In this document: positions 43,078-53,539 of the stretch, piece by piece | Layout: the number at the start of each line of letters is the position of its first letter | Numbering within the stretch: position 1 is the stretch's first letter | Origin: Cricetomys ansorgei | Lineage: Eukaryota; Chordata; Mammalia; Rodentia; Nesomyidae | Direction: 5' to 3' | DNA: 64,000 bases | Assembly: GCA_026225945.1 (NCBI GenBank) | Contig: JAMJFZ010004066.1 | Span: 1-64,000, forward strand | Translations under genes and position numbers: made by a program | The notes under the pieces: model-generated | Told to the model about the DNA's origin: nothing | Database searches by the model: none | The model's input: only the letters and a program-made list of their open reading frames with translations

Positions 43078-43240
43078 AGGAAGAAAGAGAGAGAGAGAGA
43101 GAGAGAACATAGTGAGAGGCAGAGAGAGAGAGAACAGAGGAAGACGGACAGAGAACAGAGAGGGGACAAAAGAGAGGGAGAGAGAGGGGAGAGAGAAAGA
43201 GAGAAAGGACAGAGGGAGAAGGGCAGAGAGCCGAGAGAGG
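43078..43240 (+). repeat. GA-rich purine tract
   Basis: GAGA/GGGA/GACAGA units over 160 bp. The frames on both strands (arg/glu, ser/leu/pro) are artefacts. A TTTATTGGGG word at about 43030 on its left is the complement of an AATAAA signal. Confidence 0.9.
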
Positions 43241-43489
43241 AACCAAAGGGGAGGAGCCCTAAACCCCACTGGGATTATATGGGACTTTTGATGCAGGACA
43301 GGTACCTGTCTGGAGGCAAGTACAGGGGTGGTACCTGGCCAGAAGGTGGGGAGTGTCGGGAAGAGTGTGGGAGATGGGCAAGCTCCAGGGAGGGAGCTCT
43401 GGCCGATTCACAACACCTGAGGCATAGAGGGCATTGGTCCAGCACCATCTTTGGGCAGCATTAGAGAGGTCGCCCCAAGCCCTAAATAC

Positions 43490-43605
43490 TGTTTAACACC
43501 ACTAGCTCCTGCCCACTGAATGCTAGCAACATTGTACACTCCCCCTCCCCAGGCTCCAGACACTGTCAAATACCCCCTGGGCTGCAAACTGCCCTCCTTT
43601 CCCAT
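43490..43605 (+). mobile_element. MER5-like hAT relic
   Basis: 'ctagctcctgcccactgaat', 'tccagacactgtcaaatacc' and 'ccctgggctgcaaactgccc' match the MER5-type order. Confidence 0.6.
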
Positions 43606-43713
43606 CACCCTTGTCTGCCCACCGGATGCCTTCTGTCTCACACACAGGATTTATGTTTGTGGGTGTATGCACCTGCGTCAGCAGTTGGCTTCACTGACTC
43701 TGATTCTCTAAAC

Positions 43714-43947
43714 CAGTGGTTCTTAACCTTCCTATGGCTGTGACCCTTTAATATAGTTCTAATATAGTTCTCATGCTGTGCTGACCCCCCCAACCATAAC
43801 ATTGCTCATTACTACTTCAGAACTAAAATTTTGCTACTGTCGTAAATTGTAGTGTAAATCTCTGACGTGAAGATGGTCTTAGGCGACCCCTGTGAAAGGG
43901 TTGTTCCATCCCCGAAGGGGTCGTGACCCACAGGTTGAGAACTACTG
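43714..43947 (-). mobile_element. URR1-type hAT element, copy 3
   Basis: Ends cagtggttcttaacct and aggttgagaactactg. Flanks ctctaaac and ttctaaac agree at 7 of 8 bases. Opposite orientation to copies 1 and 2. Confidence 0.92.
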
Positions 43948-43954
43948 TTCTAAA

Positions 43955-44570
43955 CCAAGGCTGACTCAAGGTAGAGTGGAAAATAAGTGTTCAGTGAACA
44001 TGGTGGTTATGCGACAGGCTGGTCGTCAGGTTTCTGGCTTGAACAAACGCATAGACAGGGACGTGGAATTCAAGCTTGAAAGGGAAAAGGACAAAGGGAA
44101 GTGTGAATTTGAAGTGCAGTGTGTCTGGGCGTCACCTAGGTTGAGATCACTATCTAGGTCCTATCGAAGTCCAGGGTATGACTACAGTTGTCTATGAACA
44201 GTACTCAGAAAAGGGCGAGAAAAACCAGCTACAACAGGGGACTGTTTACTTTCAGGGGGCAGCCAGAGCCTGAGTCAGGTCAAAGGGGTCTATAGGTACC
44301 AGCGAAGGAGGGGCAGTACAGGGTGGGCGAAGCTATGGAAGCAGGAAACGTTTGATCTGAAAAGGAACGGTGCCTCCTTTGGGCTGTTGCGAGCCCCAAC
44401 TTCCCAAGGCCAGTAAGTATTCATCATTTATCATTACAATTCTTCCACGAATGCGATACGCCGAAAAACCCGATCCCATTGTATCTGTTCAGGATGGCCA
44501 TGCTCAGGGCCCACGGTGCACAGTCACTCTGGGATCACATGAACACGCAGGCTAATAAGCCAGGGTACCA
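43955..44570. other. Stretch without a recognised gene
   Basis: Plus-strand frame of 101 codons at 43892-44197 begins inside URR1, so it is not a gene. Nothing else seen. Confidence 0.4.
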
Positions 44571-44574
44571 CCTC

Positions 44575-45165
44575 ACATCCTCAGAAAAGAACACACGAAG
44601 GGAAAGGGAAAGTAACAACACTGGCAAGATGTGGAGAGATCAGGACACACGCGTGCCGCCGGCGAGACCGAAACGGGACGCGGCCATTCTGGAAAAACCA
44701 ACAGGAGATTCTGCAAAAACTTAAAAGTAGAATTATCCTATGATACAAAGCTTTATTTCTGGGTGCGTGCCCACAAGGGACTCTAAGTAGGAGCTCAAAG
44801 AATGATTTGCCACCATGTTTGTAGCTGCTTTATTCGGAATAGCCCAGATGCCCTAAGATGGGTGGCTAGATATGGGGCTCACACATAGCTTGGGGTATTA
44901 TTCGTCCCCACACTGTGACTCATCTTGCAACACATCGTGCCACGGGAAATAAAGAAGTAACCAAAAGACAGACCCTAAACGATTCTGCCCATATGAGCTA
45001 CCTCGAAGAGTCCGTTTCATAGAACCGAGGGCCAGGATCCGGAGGGGAGGAGGAATGGGGAGTTGGTGTTTAATGAAGACAGCTTCAGGGTAACAGGAGG
45101 GAAAGACTGCTCGACGCTATGGATAGAGTTACCGCTACTGGTCATGGTTAAGGTGGTTTAAAGGA
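44575..45165 (+). mobile_element. L1M 3' fragment, sense
   Basis: 'acactggcaagatgtggaga', 'agaattatcctatgatacaa', 'atgtttgtagctgctttatt', 'ttggggtattattcgtcccc' and 'gaatggggagttggtgttta' run in the order of the L1M ORF2 end and 3' UTR. Frame broken. Confidence 0.8.
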
Positions 45166-45169
45166 AAGG

Positions 45170-45962
45170 AGACGGATGAGGAGGGAGAGGCGGGTGGAGG
45201 TCTTGTGGAAGCGATACCTCAACAAAAGGAAAGCAAGGTAATCGCTCTCTAAACACAAATTTGCATATTTTCCTGTCTGAAGCCAGCTCCGATCCTGCAG
45301 GGATTCGTGGTCACGGGTTATTTTAACTGGAACCAGATATCCCACCATCTACTTGTCCTGTATAATGGATCTTAAAGGACCATTGCTGGATTGGGAATGA
45401 GGACACGGGACCCCTGGGGTGCTGATTTCACTTTGAGAATCCTCAGCTGCCTAGAGATTTCCAAGCCTGGACTTTGATCCTACAGATGTTATCTGCTAAG
45501 TAGTGATCTCACCCATTAACCCTGCTCTAGTGAGTCACGTTCAGAAAGGCTCGGGGCTTCCCATGGCACACTCGTGCACGCGCTTATGTGCCAACGGAGG
45601 CAGGTTGCTACAGACCAAGCAGTAGAATCCTGAGCCGTTTTGCCACAGGCTAACTATGAAGACCCTCCAAGGAGGTCCACACACTCCATTAGCAAGTCTG
45701 TGGCTGGGAGTTTCCGGAATGACTAAGAATTCCTCAGAAAGCCTTCTAAGCTGCAGAGGCGGCTCCTGCGGCCTGTCTACGCCCTCCAGGCCATCTTTAA
45801 GAGACCAGGCCAGCACTCAACACTTTTCCAATTTCACCTCTGAACAATTTGACTTCACTTAGAAAGTAGAACTTCCGCTTAGATGAATTCATTCATTTAC
45901 TCAAAATTTATTGAAGAGTAGTTTTATGCAAAATTGTCAAAAGATAGGTACGAAAATGATAA
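45170..45962. other. Repeat-poor stretch
   Basis: Overlapping frames at 45541-45862 on both strands, no splice support. No mobile element seen. Confidence 0.35.
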
Positions 45963-45966
45963 GAGG

Positions 45967-46182
45967 AGCTGGAGAGATGGCTCAGCAGTCAAGAGCACTG
46001 GCTGCTCTTGCAGAGGACCTGGGTTCAATTCCTAGCACCCACAGGCAGCTCACAATTGTGTGCAACTCCAGTTCCAGGGGATCCGATGTCTTCCCTCTTC
46101 TGGCCTCATGAGCACATCGTGCAGCACAGACATACGTGCAGGCAAAACACTCGCTCACGAAAAATAAAATTTAATAATCTTT
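45967..46182 (+). mobile_element. B2 SINE, near complete
   Basis: 'gctggagagatggctcagca', 'gacctgggttcaattcctag', 'ccctcttctggcctcatgag', A-rich tail. Confidence 0.96.
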
Positions 46183-46203
46183 TTTAAAAACTATAATGAG
46201 CTA

Positions 46204-46372
46204 GCTGAGCAGTGGTGGTGCACGCCCTTAATCCCAGCACTCAGGAGGCAGAGACAAGTGGATCTCTGTGAGTTTGAGGCCAGCCTGGTCTTCAGAATGA
46301 GTTCTAGGACAGCCAGAGTTACAACAGAGAAACCCTGTCCTGGAAAAAAAACAAAAAAAAAACAAAAAATGA
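46204..46372 (+). mobile_element. B1 SINE
   Basis: 'gctgagcagtggtggtgcac', 'gtttgaggccagcctggtct', tail of A8-C units. Confidence 0.95.
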
Positions 46373-46414
46373 TGATACGTTAGTTTTAAAGTCAGCGTTC
46401 TTGAAGTATAATTT

Positions 46415-46560
46415 CTTTTTTTGAGACAGGGTCTCAGTATATAGCTTTGGGAGTCCGGAAACTTGCTATGTAGACCAGGCTGGCCTTAAATTCTCAGAGA
46501 TCTGCCAGCCTCTGCTTCCTGAGGGCAGGAATTAAAGGCGTGTACCACTATGCCTGGCCA
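46415..46560 (-). mobile_element. B1 SINE with 14-bp target duplication
   Basis: 'gagacagggtctcagtatat', 'ggcgtgtaccactatgcctg'. Flanked by ttgaagtataattt and ttgaagtacagttt. Confidence 0.93.
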
Positions 46561-47110
46561 TTGAAGTACAGTTTATATAGAGTAAAATCACCCTTTGAGG
46601 AGTTCAGTCCTGTGAGTTAGTTTACACAAGCAGAATACAGACTATTCCCATTGTCCTGAACACTTCTACTGTGACCCTTTCTGGTCAACCCTTCTCTACA
46701 TCCCCGGCTCCAGGCATCCACTAATCTGACATTTGTGCCCAAAGTTCTGCCTTTTAAAAATGCCACAAAAGTGCATTCACAGTGGTGTACCTTTAGTGCT
46801 TAATGTCTTTCAGCATACTGCATTAGAGAGTCACCTATGGTGTTGCATGTACCGGCATTTTCCCTGTTGTGTGGGCATACCAGAGTTTATCCATCCACCA
46901 ACTGACTAGCATTTCATTTCCAGTTTCAGCATTCTGGATATCGCCACCATAAGCATTGCGATTGGGTCTTTGTGTAGAAATAAGCTTTTGTTCCTCATGG
47001 AGTAAATACCTAGGGATAGAAAAGCTGGGTCATTTCAGGAGTGTTTGCTTCAATTTCTAACAAACCACCTAATTGTTTTCTTGAATGACTGGTACCTTTG
47101 GCATTCTTAA
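46561..47110 (-). mobile_element. L1M 3' fragment, antisense
   Basis: 'gttgcatgtaccggcatttt', 'tttatccatccaccaactga' and 'ggagtaaatacctagggata' run in the antisense L1M order. The B1 at 46415 sits at its left edge. Confidence 0.75.
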
Positions 47111-47214
47111 CAGCAATACATTACATATGCTTTCCAGTTGTTCTGTGTCCTAGGCAAGCCAGATAAAGCTTTTTGCAAATATTGGCATCTTACTTTTTTC
47201 AAACCTGCCATCCT

Positions 47215-47302
47215 CCTTTCTTCTTTAGAGGTACGAGGGATTGAACCTGGAGCGTGCCTCATGCTAGGCAAGAGGTCAGCCCCAAGTTCCATCCTCAGCC
47301 TT
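47215..47302 (-). mobile_element. ID SINE fragment
   Basis: 'gggattgaacctggagcgtg' and 'tcatgctaggcaagaggtca' antisense. Confidence 0.7.
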
Positions 47303-47354
47303 GAACCTGCCGATGTCATAAACACTGAGCTGTCAGCAATGGCCAGTTTGTCTT

Positions 47355-47427
47355 TACAATTCAGGCCACAGAACCCAGGGCCCCAAGATGCTAGGCAGGA
47401 ACTCTACCACCGAACTAATTTCCAGAT
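47355..47427 (-). mobile_element. ID SINE fragment
   Basis: 'gatgctaggcaggaactcta' and 'ccaccgaactaatttccag' antisense; a second, older copy beside the first. Confidence 0.6.
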
Positions 47428-47544
47428 CAACTACTTCTGCAGAGCTTGAAATATCTTGACATCCAATCTGGGGACCAAAATTTTTAATTTTTGTTTATTT
47501 CCATGGTGCTCACTTTTCTCTGTAAGACAATAATGCAAATGTAC

Positions 47545-47652
47545 CTTAATGGACTCATTAGATTTTAAATTATAGGAAGGCAAAAGGAAACACTCAGCAA
47601 AATAGAAGTAGACAGTTACCAGCAGAATATGCACAGTGTAGAGGGATCTCAT
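47545..47652 (-). CDS. Candidate first coding exon with a signal-peptide-like start
   Basis: Minus strand ATG at 47652 in fair context (A at -3) opens MRSLYTVHILLVTVYFYFAE: one basic residue, a 15-residue hydrophobic core, a small residue at a plausible cleavage site, then a polar segment. A donor-like ttaag/gtacat follows after 36 codons, though the frame also continues to 73 codons. No cysteine pattern or family recognised. A single hydrophobic start is weak evidence in AT-rich DNA. Confidence 0.18.
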
Positions 47653-47659
47653 GATGGGT

Positions 47660-48090
47660 TCTCAAAGGAATTCTTGAAGCCTTCCTTACTATGTCCCTTG
47701 AAAGGGGGTGTCCAGGTTCTTCTGTACTGGACCTTCATGAATCTCCCTCCCTCCTCAGGTAAGAGCCCACAGAAACCAAACACAGAGTTACCAGTAACTA
47801 GGTGGCTTTGAATAGTTACTACTCTCATTTCAGGCTTCCCTGATAGGCCCTGTCATCATGAGACCACTTAGGCAAAGCGCCATTCACTGATGCTGCTGAG
47901 TCTGAGCCAATTAGTTTTGTTAAAGTTTCTGTTCACTCGTTTTGGGGGGTGTGTGAACTGACAGACCTCCCTGCTCCATGCTGGACCATTGCATGCTCGT
48001 CAATCACTCTACAACCCCCCTGGTCTCAAGAGAATCTACAGAGTGTCAATGCCCATTTTAACCTAATAGGTTTCAAAGATTAAAATCCAT
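47660..48090. other. Stretch without a recognised gene
   Basis: A plus-strand donor-like word cctcag/gtaaga at 47758, without a supported exon. Confidence 0.35.
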
Positions 48091-48095
48091 TCATA

Positions 48096-48262
48096 GCTGG
48101 GCAGTGGTGGCACACGCCTTTAATCCCAGTACTTCAACACTTGGGAGGCAGAGGCAGGCAGATCTCGTAAATTCAAGGACAGCCTGGCCTACAGAGTAAG
48201 TTCAGGACAGCCGCGATTACAAAAGAGAAACCATGTCTCGAAAAACTAATAAATAAATAAAG
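48096..48262 (+). mobile_element. B1 SINE with a small internal duplication
   Basis: 'gctgggcagtggtggcacac'. The usual 'cagcacttgggagg' is expanded to 'cagtacttcaacacttggga'. Confidence 0.93.
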
Positions 48263-48332
48263 TCCAGAAATACAATGTGAACCTGAGTTTTTCTTTCCTC
48301 TGCTCCCTCTCTCCTCAGTGTGTGTATATCAC

Positions 48333-48337
<5 letters not shown>

Positions 48338-48374
<37 letters not shown>

Positions 48375-48495
48375 GACGATTTGCAGGAGTCAGTTCTCTC
48401 CTTCCACAGTAAGGATTCCAAGGATTGACCATTCCATTGATGGGCTTTACAGCAATTGCTTTTACACAGGGAGTCATCCTGAGTGCCGGGACACG
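48338..48495 (-). mobile_element. B3-type SINE with TG tract
   Basis: TG tract 48338-48373 followed by 'gatttgcaggagtcagttct' and 'ctccttccac', the antisense B3 middle. Its right end is diverged. Confidence 0.7.
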
Positions 48496-48499
48496 TTTA

Positions 48500-48895
48500 T
48501 CTTAATCCCTCCCGAGGTGAGGACTCAGGTCTGAATGCAGAGCTGGTTTAAGACAACGCAGAGTGGACCCTGAGCTCAAGTCTTCACTTTTGATGCAGTG
48601 AACCTGTGTTTAACACAGGCTGTGGCCAAATTCATTTCTTGACAAAGGTCGCAGGTGCCTTGCCCTAGACTCCCTGCAAGTTGTAATCTGTGTGACTGGC
48701 TGCTTAGCTCTTTCCCACTCTGCCCTTGCACAGTCAACTCTGGAAGAAGCAAAGGGACAAAGCCTCTTCATAGATTCATTCACTGGGTGCTCTCATGTGG
48801 TCTTCCAGTGACTGTGGCCGTAATGAGTTACCCGCACCATCTTAACTGTGTCACTTCCCAATTAGATCAATGAGTTCACAACATTTTCCTTCTGC
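48500..48895. other. Stretch without a recognised gene
   Basis: Nothing specific seen. Confidence 0.35.
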
Positions 48896-48896
48896 A

Positions 48897-48950
48897 GTGA
48901 ATAAGTGTACACTGAGAGCCTACTATGTTCCAAGTATGACTTAGTCAAAG
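48897..48950 (+). mobile_element. Short MIR-like fragment
   Basis: 'cactgagagcctactatgtt' followed by 'ccaagta' resembles the MIR start. Confidence 0.4.
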
Positions 48951-49354
48951 ATGAACCACAGTGGGGCCACGTGCCTAGGAGAGTGTCACCGACACCAGGA
49001 GAGGGTGGAAGGGAAGTGCCACAGACTGAATCTTCCTTTAGGATTCCATCAGGGTTGGGATCAGAACACCATGGATCCTGTCTTCCAATCAATCACTAAA
49101 CCACTTATTTGTGCCCACATCCAACCCAGATATATCCACTTGGTTTACATGTGAAGCACAAGGAACCTTGAAGAATCTGGTGACGGCGATATACGGTATC
49201 TGCGGGTCACTCTGCACTCAGAATCGGCGATCTAAATGGGACACAGATACAGGCTAACGTGAATTATATTTAGTAACTGGCTGCCTCATATACCTCCCAC
49301 ATCCCCTGTCTTTAACCTCCTCTAAGTACCCCCCAAACCATTACATGAATGCCT

Positions 49355-49683
49355 TAATTACTTTTCTATTGCTGTGCTAAAGCACCATGATCAAGGGAAC
49401 TTATAGAAGAGTCTATTGGGGCTTACGGTTTCAGAGGGTTAGAGTCCATGGCCAACATGGCAGGCAGGGAGTATGGCAGCAGGCAGGAACACAAGCACAA
49501 GGTGGAAGAGCTAACTTAAGGAACAGCCAGGGCTTCTGAAACCTCAAAACCCACCCCCAGTGACACACCTCCTCTAACAAGGCCACGCCTCTCTAATCCT
49601 TCCCAAACAGTCCCACCAGCTGAAGACCAGGCATTTGAACATATGAGCCTACGGTGGCCATTTTCATTGAAACCACCGCAGCG
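49355..49683 (+). mobile_element. Rodent interspersed repeat (second family, not named)
   Basis: 'cttttctattgctgtgctaa', 'tggggcttacggtttcagag', 'gtgacacacctcctctaaca', 'attttcattgaaaccaccgc' in the order of a common rodent repeat. Confidence 0.7.
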
Positions 49684-49689
49684 AATTAT

Positions 49690-50070
49690 CGTCAAAGAGA
49701 CAAACATGACTGAATTATTTGCAACTAGACAAACATGACCAAATTGAATGAGACAAAGAAGACACCAGGTGCTGGTGTGGCAGGGTTGAATCTGTGTGCA
49801 GTGGCTACCGAAATGTCTATGTACTTATGTGCATTTGTGCTTTTCCGGTTTGAATAGCTATGGTTTCCTTTACAGGAGATCAAGGTAGGTTTCATGCCAG
49901 TGGCTATGGTTCCAAATCTTACAGAAAAAGTTGTATTTTCAGGAAATCCTGAGCTTTCCAGCCCAGGAAAACATACCTCTTCTCCTTGCCTGCTGCCTGG
50001 GCAACTCTTGCAAAGCCCAGAAAACAAAGCTCCTACCCTGAGTCTGACAATTGTCAATCTCTTGTTTATT
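49690..50070. other. Repeat-poor stretch with a possible 9-bp microexon
   Basis: Plus strand: acceptor ggtttcctttacag, then gagatcaag, then donor gtaggt (49878-49886). See findings. Confidence 0.2.
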
Positions 50071-50074
50071 GGTT

Positions 50075-50168
50075 TGGGACTGGGTATGTAGACCAGGTAG
50101 GTAGCCCAGGCTAGCCTGCAACTTCCTGGCTTGGAAGAGCAGTACAGGTTTGTGTCATCATGCCCTGC
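50075..50168 (-). mobile_element. Degenerate B1
   Basis: 'tatgtagaccaggtaggtag', 'cccaggctagcctgcaactt', 'tgtgtcatcatgccctg'. Confidence 0.6.
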
Positions 50169-50202
50169 TTCGTCAGGCATTGTAAACGGCTCAGTATGAA
50201 CC

Positions 50203-50217
50203 GTGTGTATGTGTGTA

Positions 50218-50250
<33 letters not shown>
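50203..50250. repeat. (TG)n microsatellite
   Basis: TG units with TATG interruptions. Confidence 0.9.
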
Positions 50251-50489
50251 CCTTTGCGCTGGAAGGAGCCCCCATCAGTGTGCGCCCACCACACCCCACC
50301 CTCTCCCTCCCCCGGGAAAGAGGAGGCCTCTCTCAGTCTCCAGGGCTGGTGTGTGAACTCTTCCCGGCCCTGTCTGTTGTTTACTTCTCCAGAGTTTTTG
50401 TTCTGCTCAGGGAAGCTGCGCCCGCGGCTCCTCAGATGTTATTTATCTTTTCCTGCGAGGGACTTGTGACAGTCCAGGGTGTTGTGTAT

Positions 50490-51560
50490 CCTGTGTGATT
50501 GTTTATCGCCCAGCCCATGCCCTGGCCGAAGCAGCCTCTGGGTCGGCACTTCACGTCCCGAACGCAGCGGCTACGTGAGCGCCCAGGGCGGGGGAGGTGT
50601 CACTCTGGCGGAGGCCCTGACCTCTGGCGTGCAGGTGGGCTGATGCTGGTGCGTGCTGGCCCAGCCATCTTCCAGCTCCAGCTCCCCCTCACCCGGGGCG
50701 CCGGGTACCCCGTAGGGCAAGCGTGGTGCTCAAGCGCTCAGGCACCTGTGTCTGGGCTGTGCGCAGGACCTGTCCTGGCTGTGAGGCTGCCCTGCTAGAG
50801 CTTCTGCCGGCTGGCTCACTGGCTCTACGTGCAGCTCAGTGACCTAGACTGTTTATTTTCCATCACTTCTTTTCTATGGATGCGTTGAGTCTTGACCGGC
50901 CTGAGCACCCTTGCACACACACACACAAGCACATGCGCATGTACATACACACACTTTGCACACATTTGCACACGCCTTCATATGCACACACGCCTATACA
51001 CATACTACTACACACACACACACCAGCCCTGCAGGGAAGGATCAAACGCTCGTGGTGGCCCCAGGTCTATTTTCTCAGGCGCCCTTCCCCATCACACATT
51101 GTTAGCTGGACAATGGGCTCCTGTGTCAGTCTTATTGGCACCAGTTTTGTACGATGCAGGAAACAGCATTTCCTCTCGGCGCTGGAAAATTCACTTGGAT
51201 GGTGCTTTTCCCTTTTTATTGAGAACGCTCACACAGCCCGGGAAACGCGAGCTCCCGGCGAGGGGAAGGAGCGGCAGAGGTAGACATCCCCAGGGCTCCA
51301 GCGCGTCCCGGCCCCTTCCCGCTCAGCGCGCCGCTGGCCTCTGCCAGAAGAGGAAGCCCGGCCTGAAACAATGAGATGGGCCGGGTGTCTCATCTGTGAC
51401 CCTCCCACTGGGGCCGTCGGAGTCGGCTGTGCCAAGCCCCCCTGGCCCAGGCGACCAGGGCACAAGCGAGCTCTGAGGGAGGGGCTCCCCACTGCCCTGA
51501 GACCCCACCTCGGGGTCTGGCTGTCTGAGCCAAGCAGCCCCGACTTGGGCTGTGGGAGAA
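50490..51560. promoter_or_regulatory. CpG-rich block (two parts) around a CA-rich insert
   Basis: By eye, 50510-50740 and 51160-51560 are clearly richer in G+C and in CpG than the rest (for example gaacgcagcggctacgtgag and gggaaacgcgagctcccgg). They are separated by CA-rich sequence at 50913-51025. This looks like a small CpG island or enhancer. To its left, 50380-50500, lie forkhead-like (ttgtttac) and GATA-like (ttatct) words. Transcription direction unknown. Confidence 0.4.
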
Positions 51561-51617
51561 ACTGCCCAAGTTGTCCCTAGATTTACTACAAGGCTAGATA
51601 GCGGTCCCTAGTCCCAA

Positions 51618-51695
51618 GGCTGGGAGTGTGCTTAGCTTGGGGGAGGCCCGGCCTGGGGGTGATGTTCAATCCCCAGCACCAACAATTACAAAGAA
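51618..51695 (+). mobile_element. ID-like SINE fragment
   Basis: 'gtgcttagcttgggggaggc' and 'gttcaatccccagcacca'. Confidence 0.6.
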
Positions 51696-51817
51696 AGAAA
51701 TGCCTCCTATTTCACTCAGGATATCTATTTTGACATACACCCTGCTCTCCATTATATAGTAGCCCTGGTTTCTTGAATAGACTAGTTTGGAAAATCAGGG
51801 GTTGGGTGGGAGAGATG

Positions 51818-52077
51818 TTACACAGTAGGGGAGCTGGCGCTATCAGGGCACACTAACGCATGAATACTCCTGCCTGTCCAGGTTACCCCAGCTGCCTCTA
51901 ACACTGTCTTTTTGTCCACTGTTACTGGCTGGCAGCACGGACACCCAAATGTTGAACCCACACAATATGCATGTATATTTACTGCGTTCATGGCTCTTAA
52001 GATGCACCATACACGCACATCTCGCTTCGACGCCAAGCTGCAGTGTTTCAGAAATGCCGTCACTTCCCGGCTGCGCT
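51818..52077 (-). CDS. Candidate terminal coding exon, 260 bp, unknown gene
   Basis: Minus strand: acceptor ctgtctctctggacctacctcaaag, quoted here as 'tctctggacctacctcaaag', then two bases completing a codon and 85 codons to a TAA at 51818-51820. It opens RSREVTAFLKHCSLASKRDV and contains a CPCC motif and a serine-rich end. An AATAAA on this strand lies at about 51215, which would give a 0.6 kb 3' UTR across the CpG block. No family recognised. CpG-containing sequence with few stops can produce such frames by chance. Confidence 0.25.
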
Positions 52078-52203
52078 CTTTGAGGTAGGTCCAGAGAGAC
52101 AGAATGGGAACTGTATCTGAAATGTATTTGAAATATAATTTGACTCCTCATTAGTCTTCTGCTACAAACTGCAAAACTGCAAACATTTGGTGGAAATACA
52201 GCT

Positions 52204-52408
52204 TTTCAATGTGTTTATTACGCTTATGTATTTGAGGGGGGAGGGGAGGCACACACGCCGCAGTGTGCCCGTGGAGGTCAGAGGACAATTTGTGGACAAT
52301 TTGTGGACAATTTGTGCTCGGCTTCCTCAGTGTGGGTCCTGGGGATCGAACTCCGGTTTTCAGGCTTGCTAGCCAACCTCTTTATAAGCTAAGCCATCTC
52401 ACCTGCCT
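52204..52408 (-). mobile_element. B3 SINE with an 11-bp triplication
   Basis: 'cgtggaggtcagaggacaat', three tandem copies of gacaatttgtg (about 52283-52316), 'gggtcctggggatcgaactc' and 'ctaagccatctcacctgcc'. The consensus has one copy. Confidence 0.92.
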
Positions 52409-52494
52409 GGAAATTCAGCTGTTTGAACACGCTATTTCTCACCACATTTTCCAGCTGCCAATCTTATTTCTTTGTATTTTTTCCTTTATTTACA

Positions 52495-52565
52495 TGTGGG
52501 AATGAAACTCCAGGTTTCACACTTGCTAGGCAATTGCTGTGCCACCGAGCCACCTGCCGAGCCCA
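52495..52565 (-). mobile_element. ID-like SINE fragment
   Basis: 'tttcacacttgctaggcaat' and 'ccaccgagccacctgccgag' antisense. Confidence 0.65.
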
Positions 52566-52569
52566 ACCG

Positions 52570-53240
52570 TGAGTTGAGAGTCTATGATCATGCCTAACTG
52601 ACATTAAGGTCAAGCTGGAGAAGGCTGGGAAGAACGAGGCCTTTTCTAGCTCAGTGAGTTCATAACAACTTATTGGCAGGACTGATCTGCTGTTGTTGGT
52701 AGCTTCTAAGTCTTGAGTTTAAACCTTCACTGTCTTCCGACTACACCGAGTCGGAACTTCTCTCTTCCCCAGCTGCGAGAGTCAATGGTCTCTAAAACAG
52801 TATGGTGATGTTTAACTCCTCTGGGCAGGTGCATAAAGGAACCCTCTGCCACACTTGGTAACAAGTCAGTTCTCCTCCAGTTGCTTTATTTCAGGTGCTC
52901 CTCCCGCCCTGCAGGTCTCCTATTGGAGCTCCACAGGGCCAGGTGTGCAAACCTGAGCTGATCTCTGCTTCTTGAATGAATGTATGAATGAATGAATGAA
53001 CGAATGCTTGTTTTTCATGGCATTTATAAGCCTAGAGAAAAGATGATAAGATTATAGCTTGCGGTCTGTAGGAATACACCTGGAAGACTTTTAATAATAG
53101 CAAAGGTATTCCTCACACTCCGGGAACCAGAATGAAGTGAGAATTGGGGTAGCAGAGGGGGGCAGAAGCCTCTGGTAAGGAGTTCACTTTCATTGAAGAG
53201 TCCCCTTAGGCCCTTTGGGAAAATCCTTGCTGCCCCTAAG
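52570..53240. other. Repeat-poor stretch; (TGAA)n at 52975-53006
   Basis: The TGAA units may be the end of a worn L2. No gene seen. Confidence 0.4.
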
Positions 53241-53245
53241 AGTCA

Positions 53246-53442
53246 CCAGGTGCACGCCTTTAATCTCAGCATTCAGGAGGTGGAGGCAGGAAGATCTCTG
53301 AGTTCGAGGCCAGCCTGGTCTACAGAGTGAGTTCTAGGACAGCCAGGGTTACAACAGAAGAACTCAGTCTCTCAAATAAATAGATAGATCTATAGATAAA
53401 TGATAGATAAATGATAGATAGATAGATAGATAGATAGATAAA
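53246..53442 (+). mobile_element. 5'-truncated B1 with (GATA)n tail
   Basis: 'caggtgcacgcctttaatct' to 'agaagaactcagtctctcaa', then AAATAGATAGAT-type repeats and GATA units (53381-53442). Confidence 0.93.
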
Positions 53443-53539
53443 ACTAATAAAAGAGTCGAGAGTCATACTGGCTTTTAGACATAGTACGCTGCTCTGAATT
53501 GAACCTGTTGTAGCATTTATGGTTAGTTTATGTGTTTTA

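Noticed and set aside
42914..43464. Arginine/glutamate-rich frames of 125-130 codons
   Set aside because: GA-repeat artefact (43078-43240).
43892..44197. 101-codon plus-strand frame
   Set aside because: Its start lies inside the third URR1 element.
49725..50294. 189-codon minus-strand open frame
   Set aside because: It spans a TG repeat and a degenerate B1, and begins in repeat DNA.
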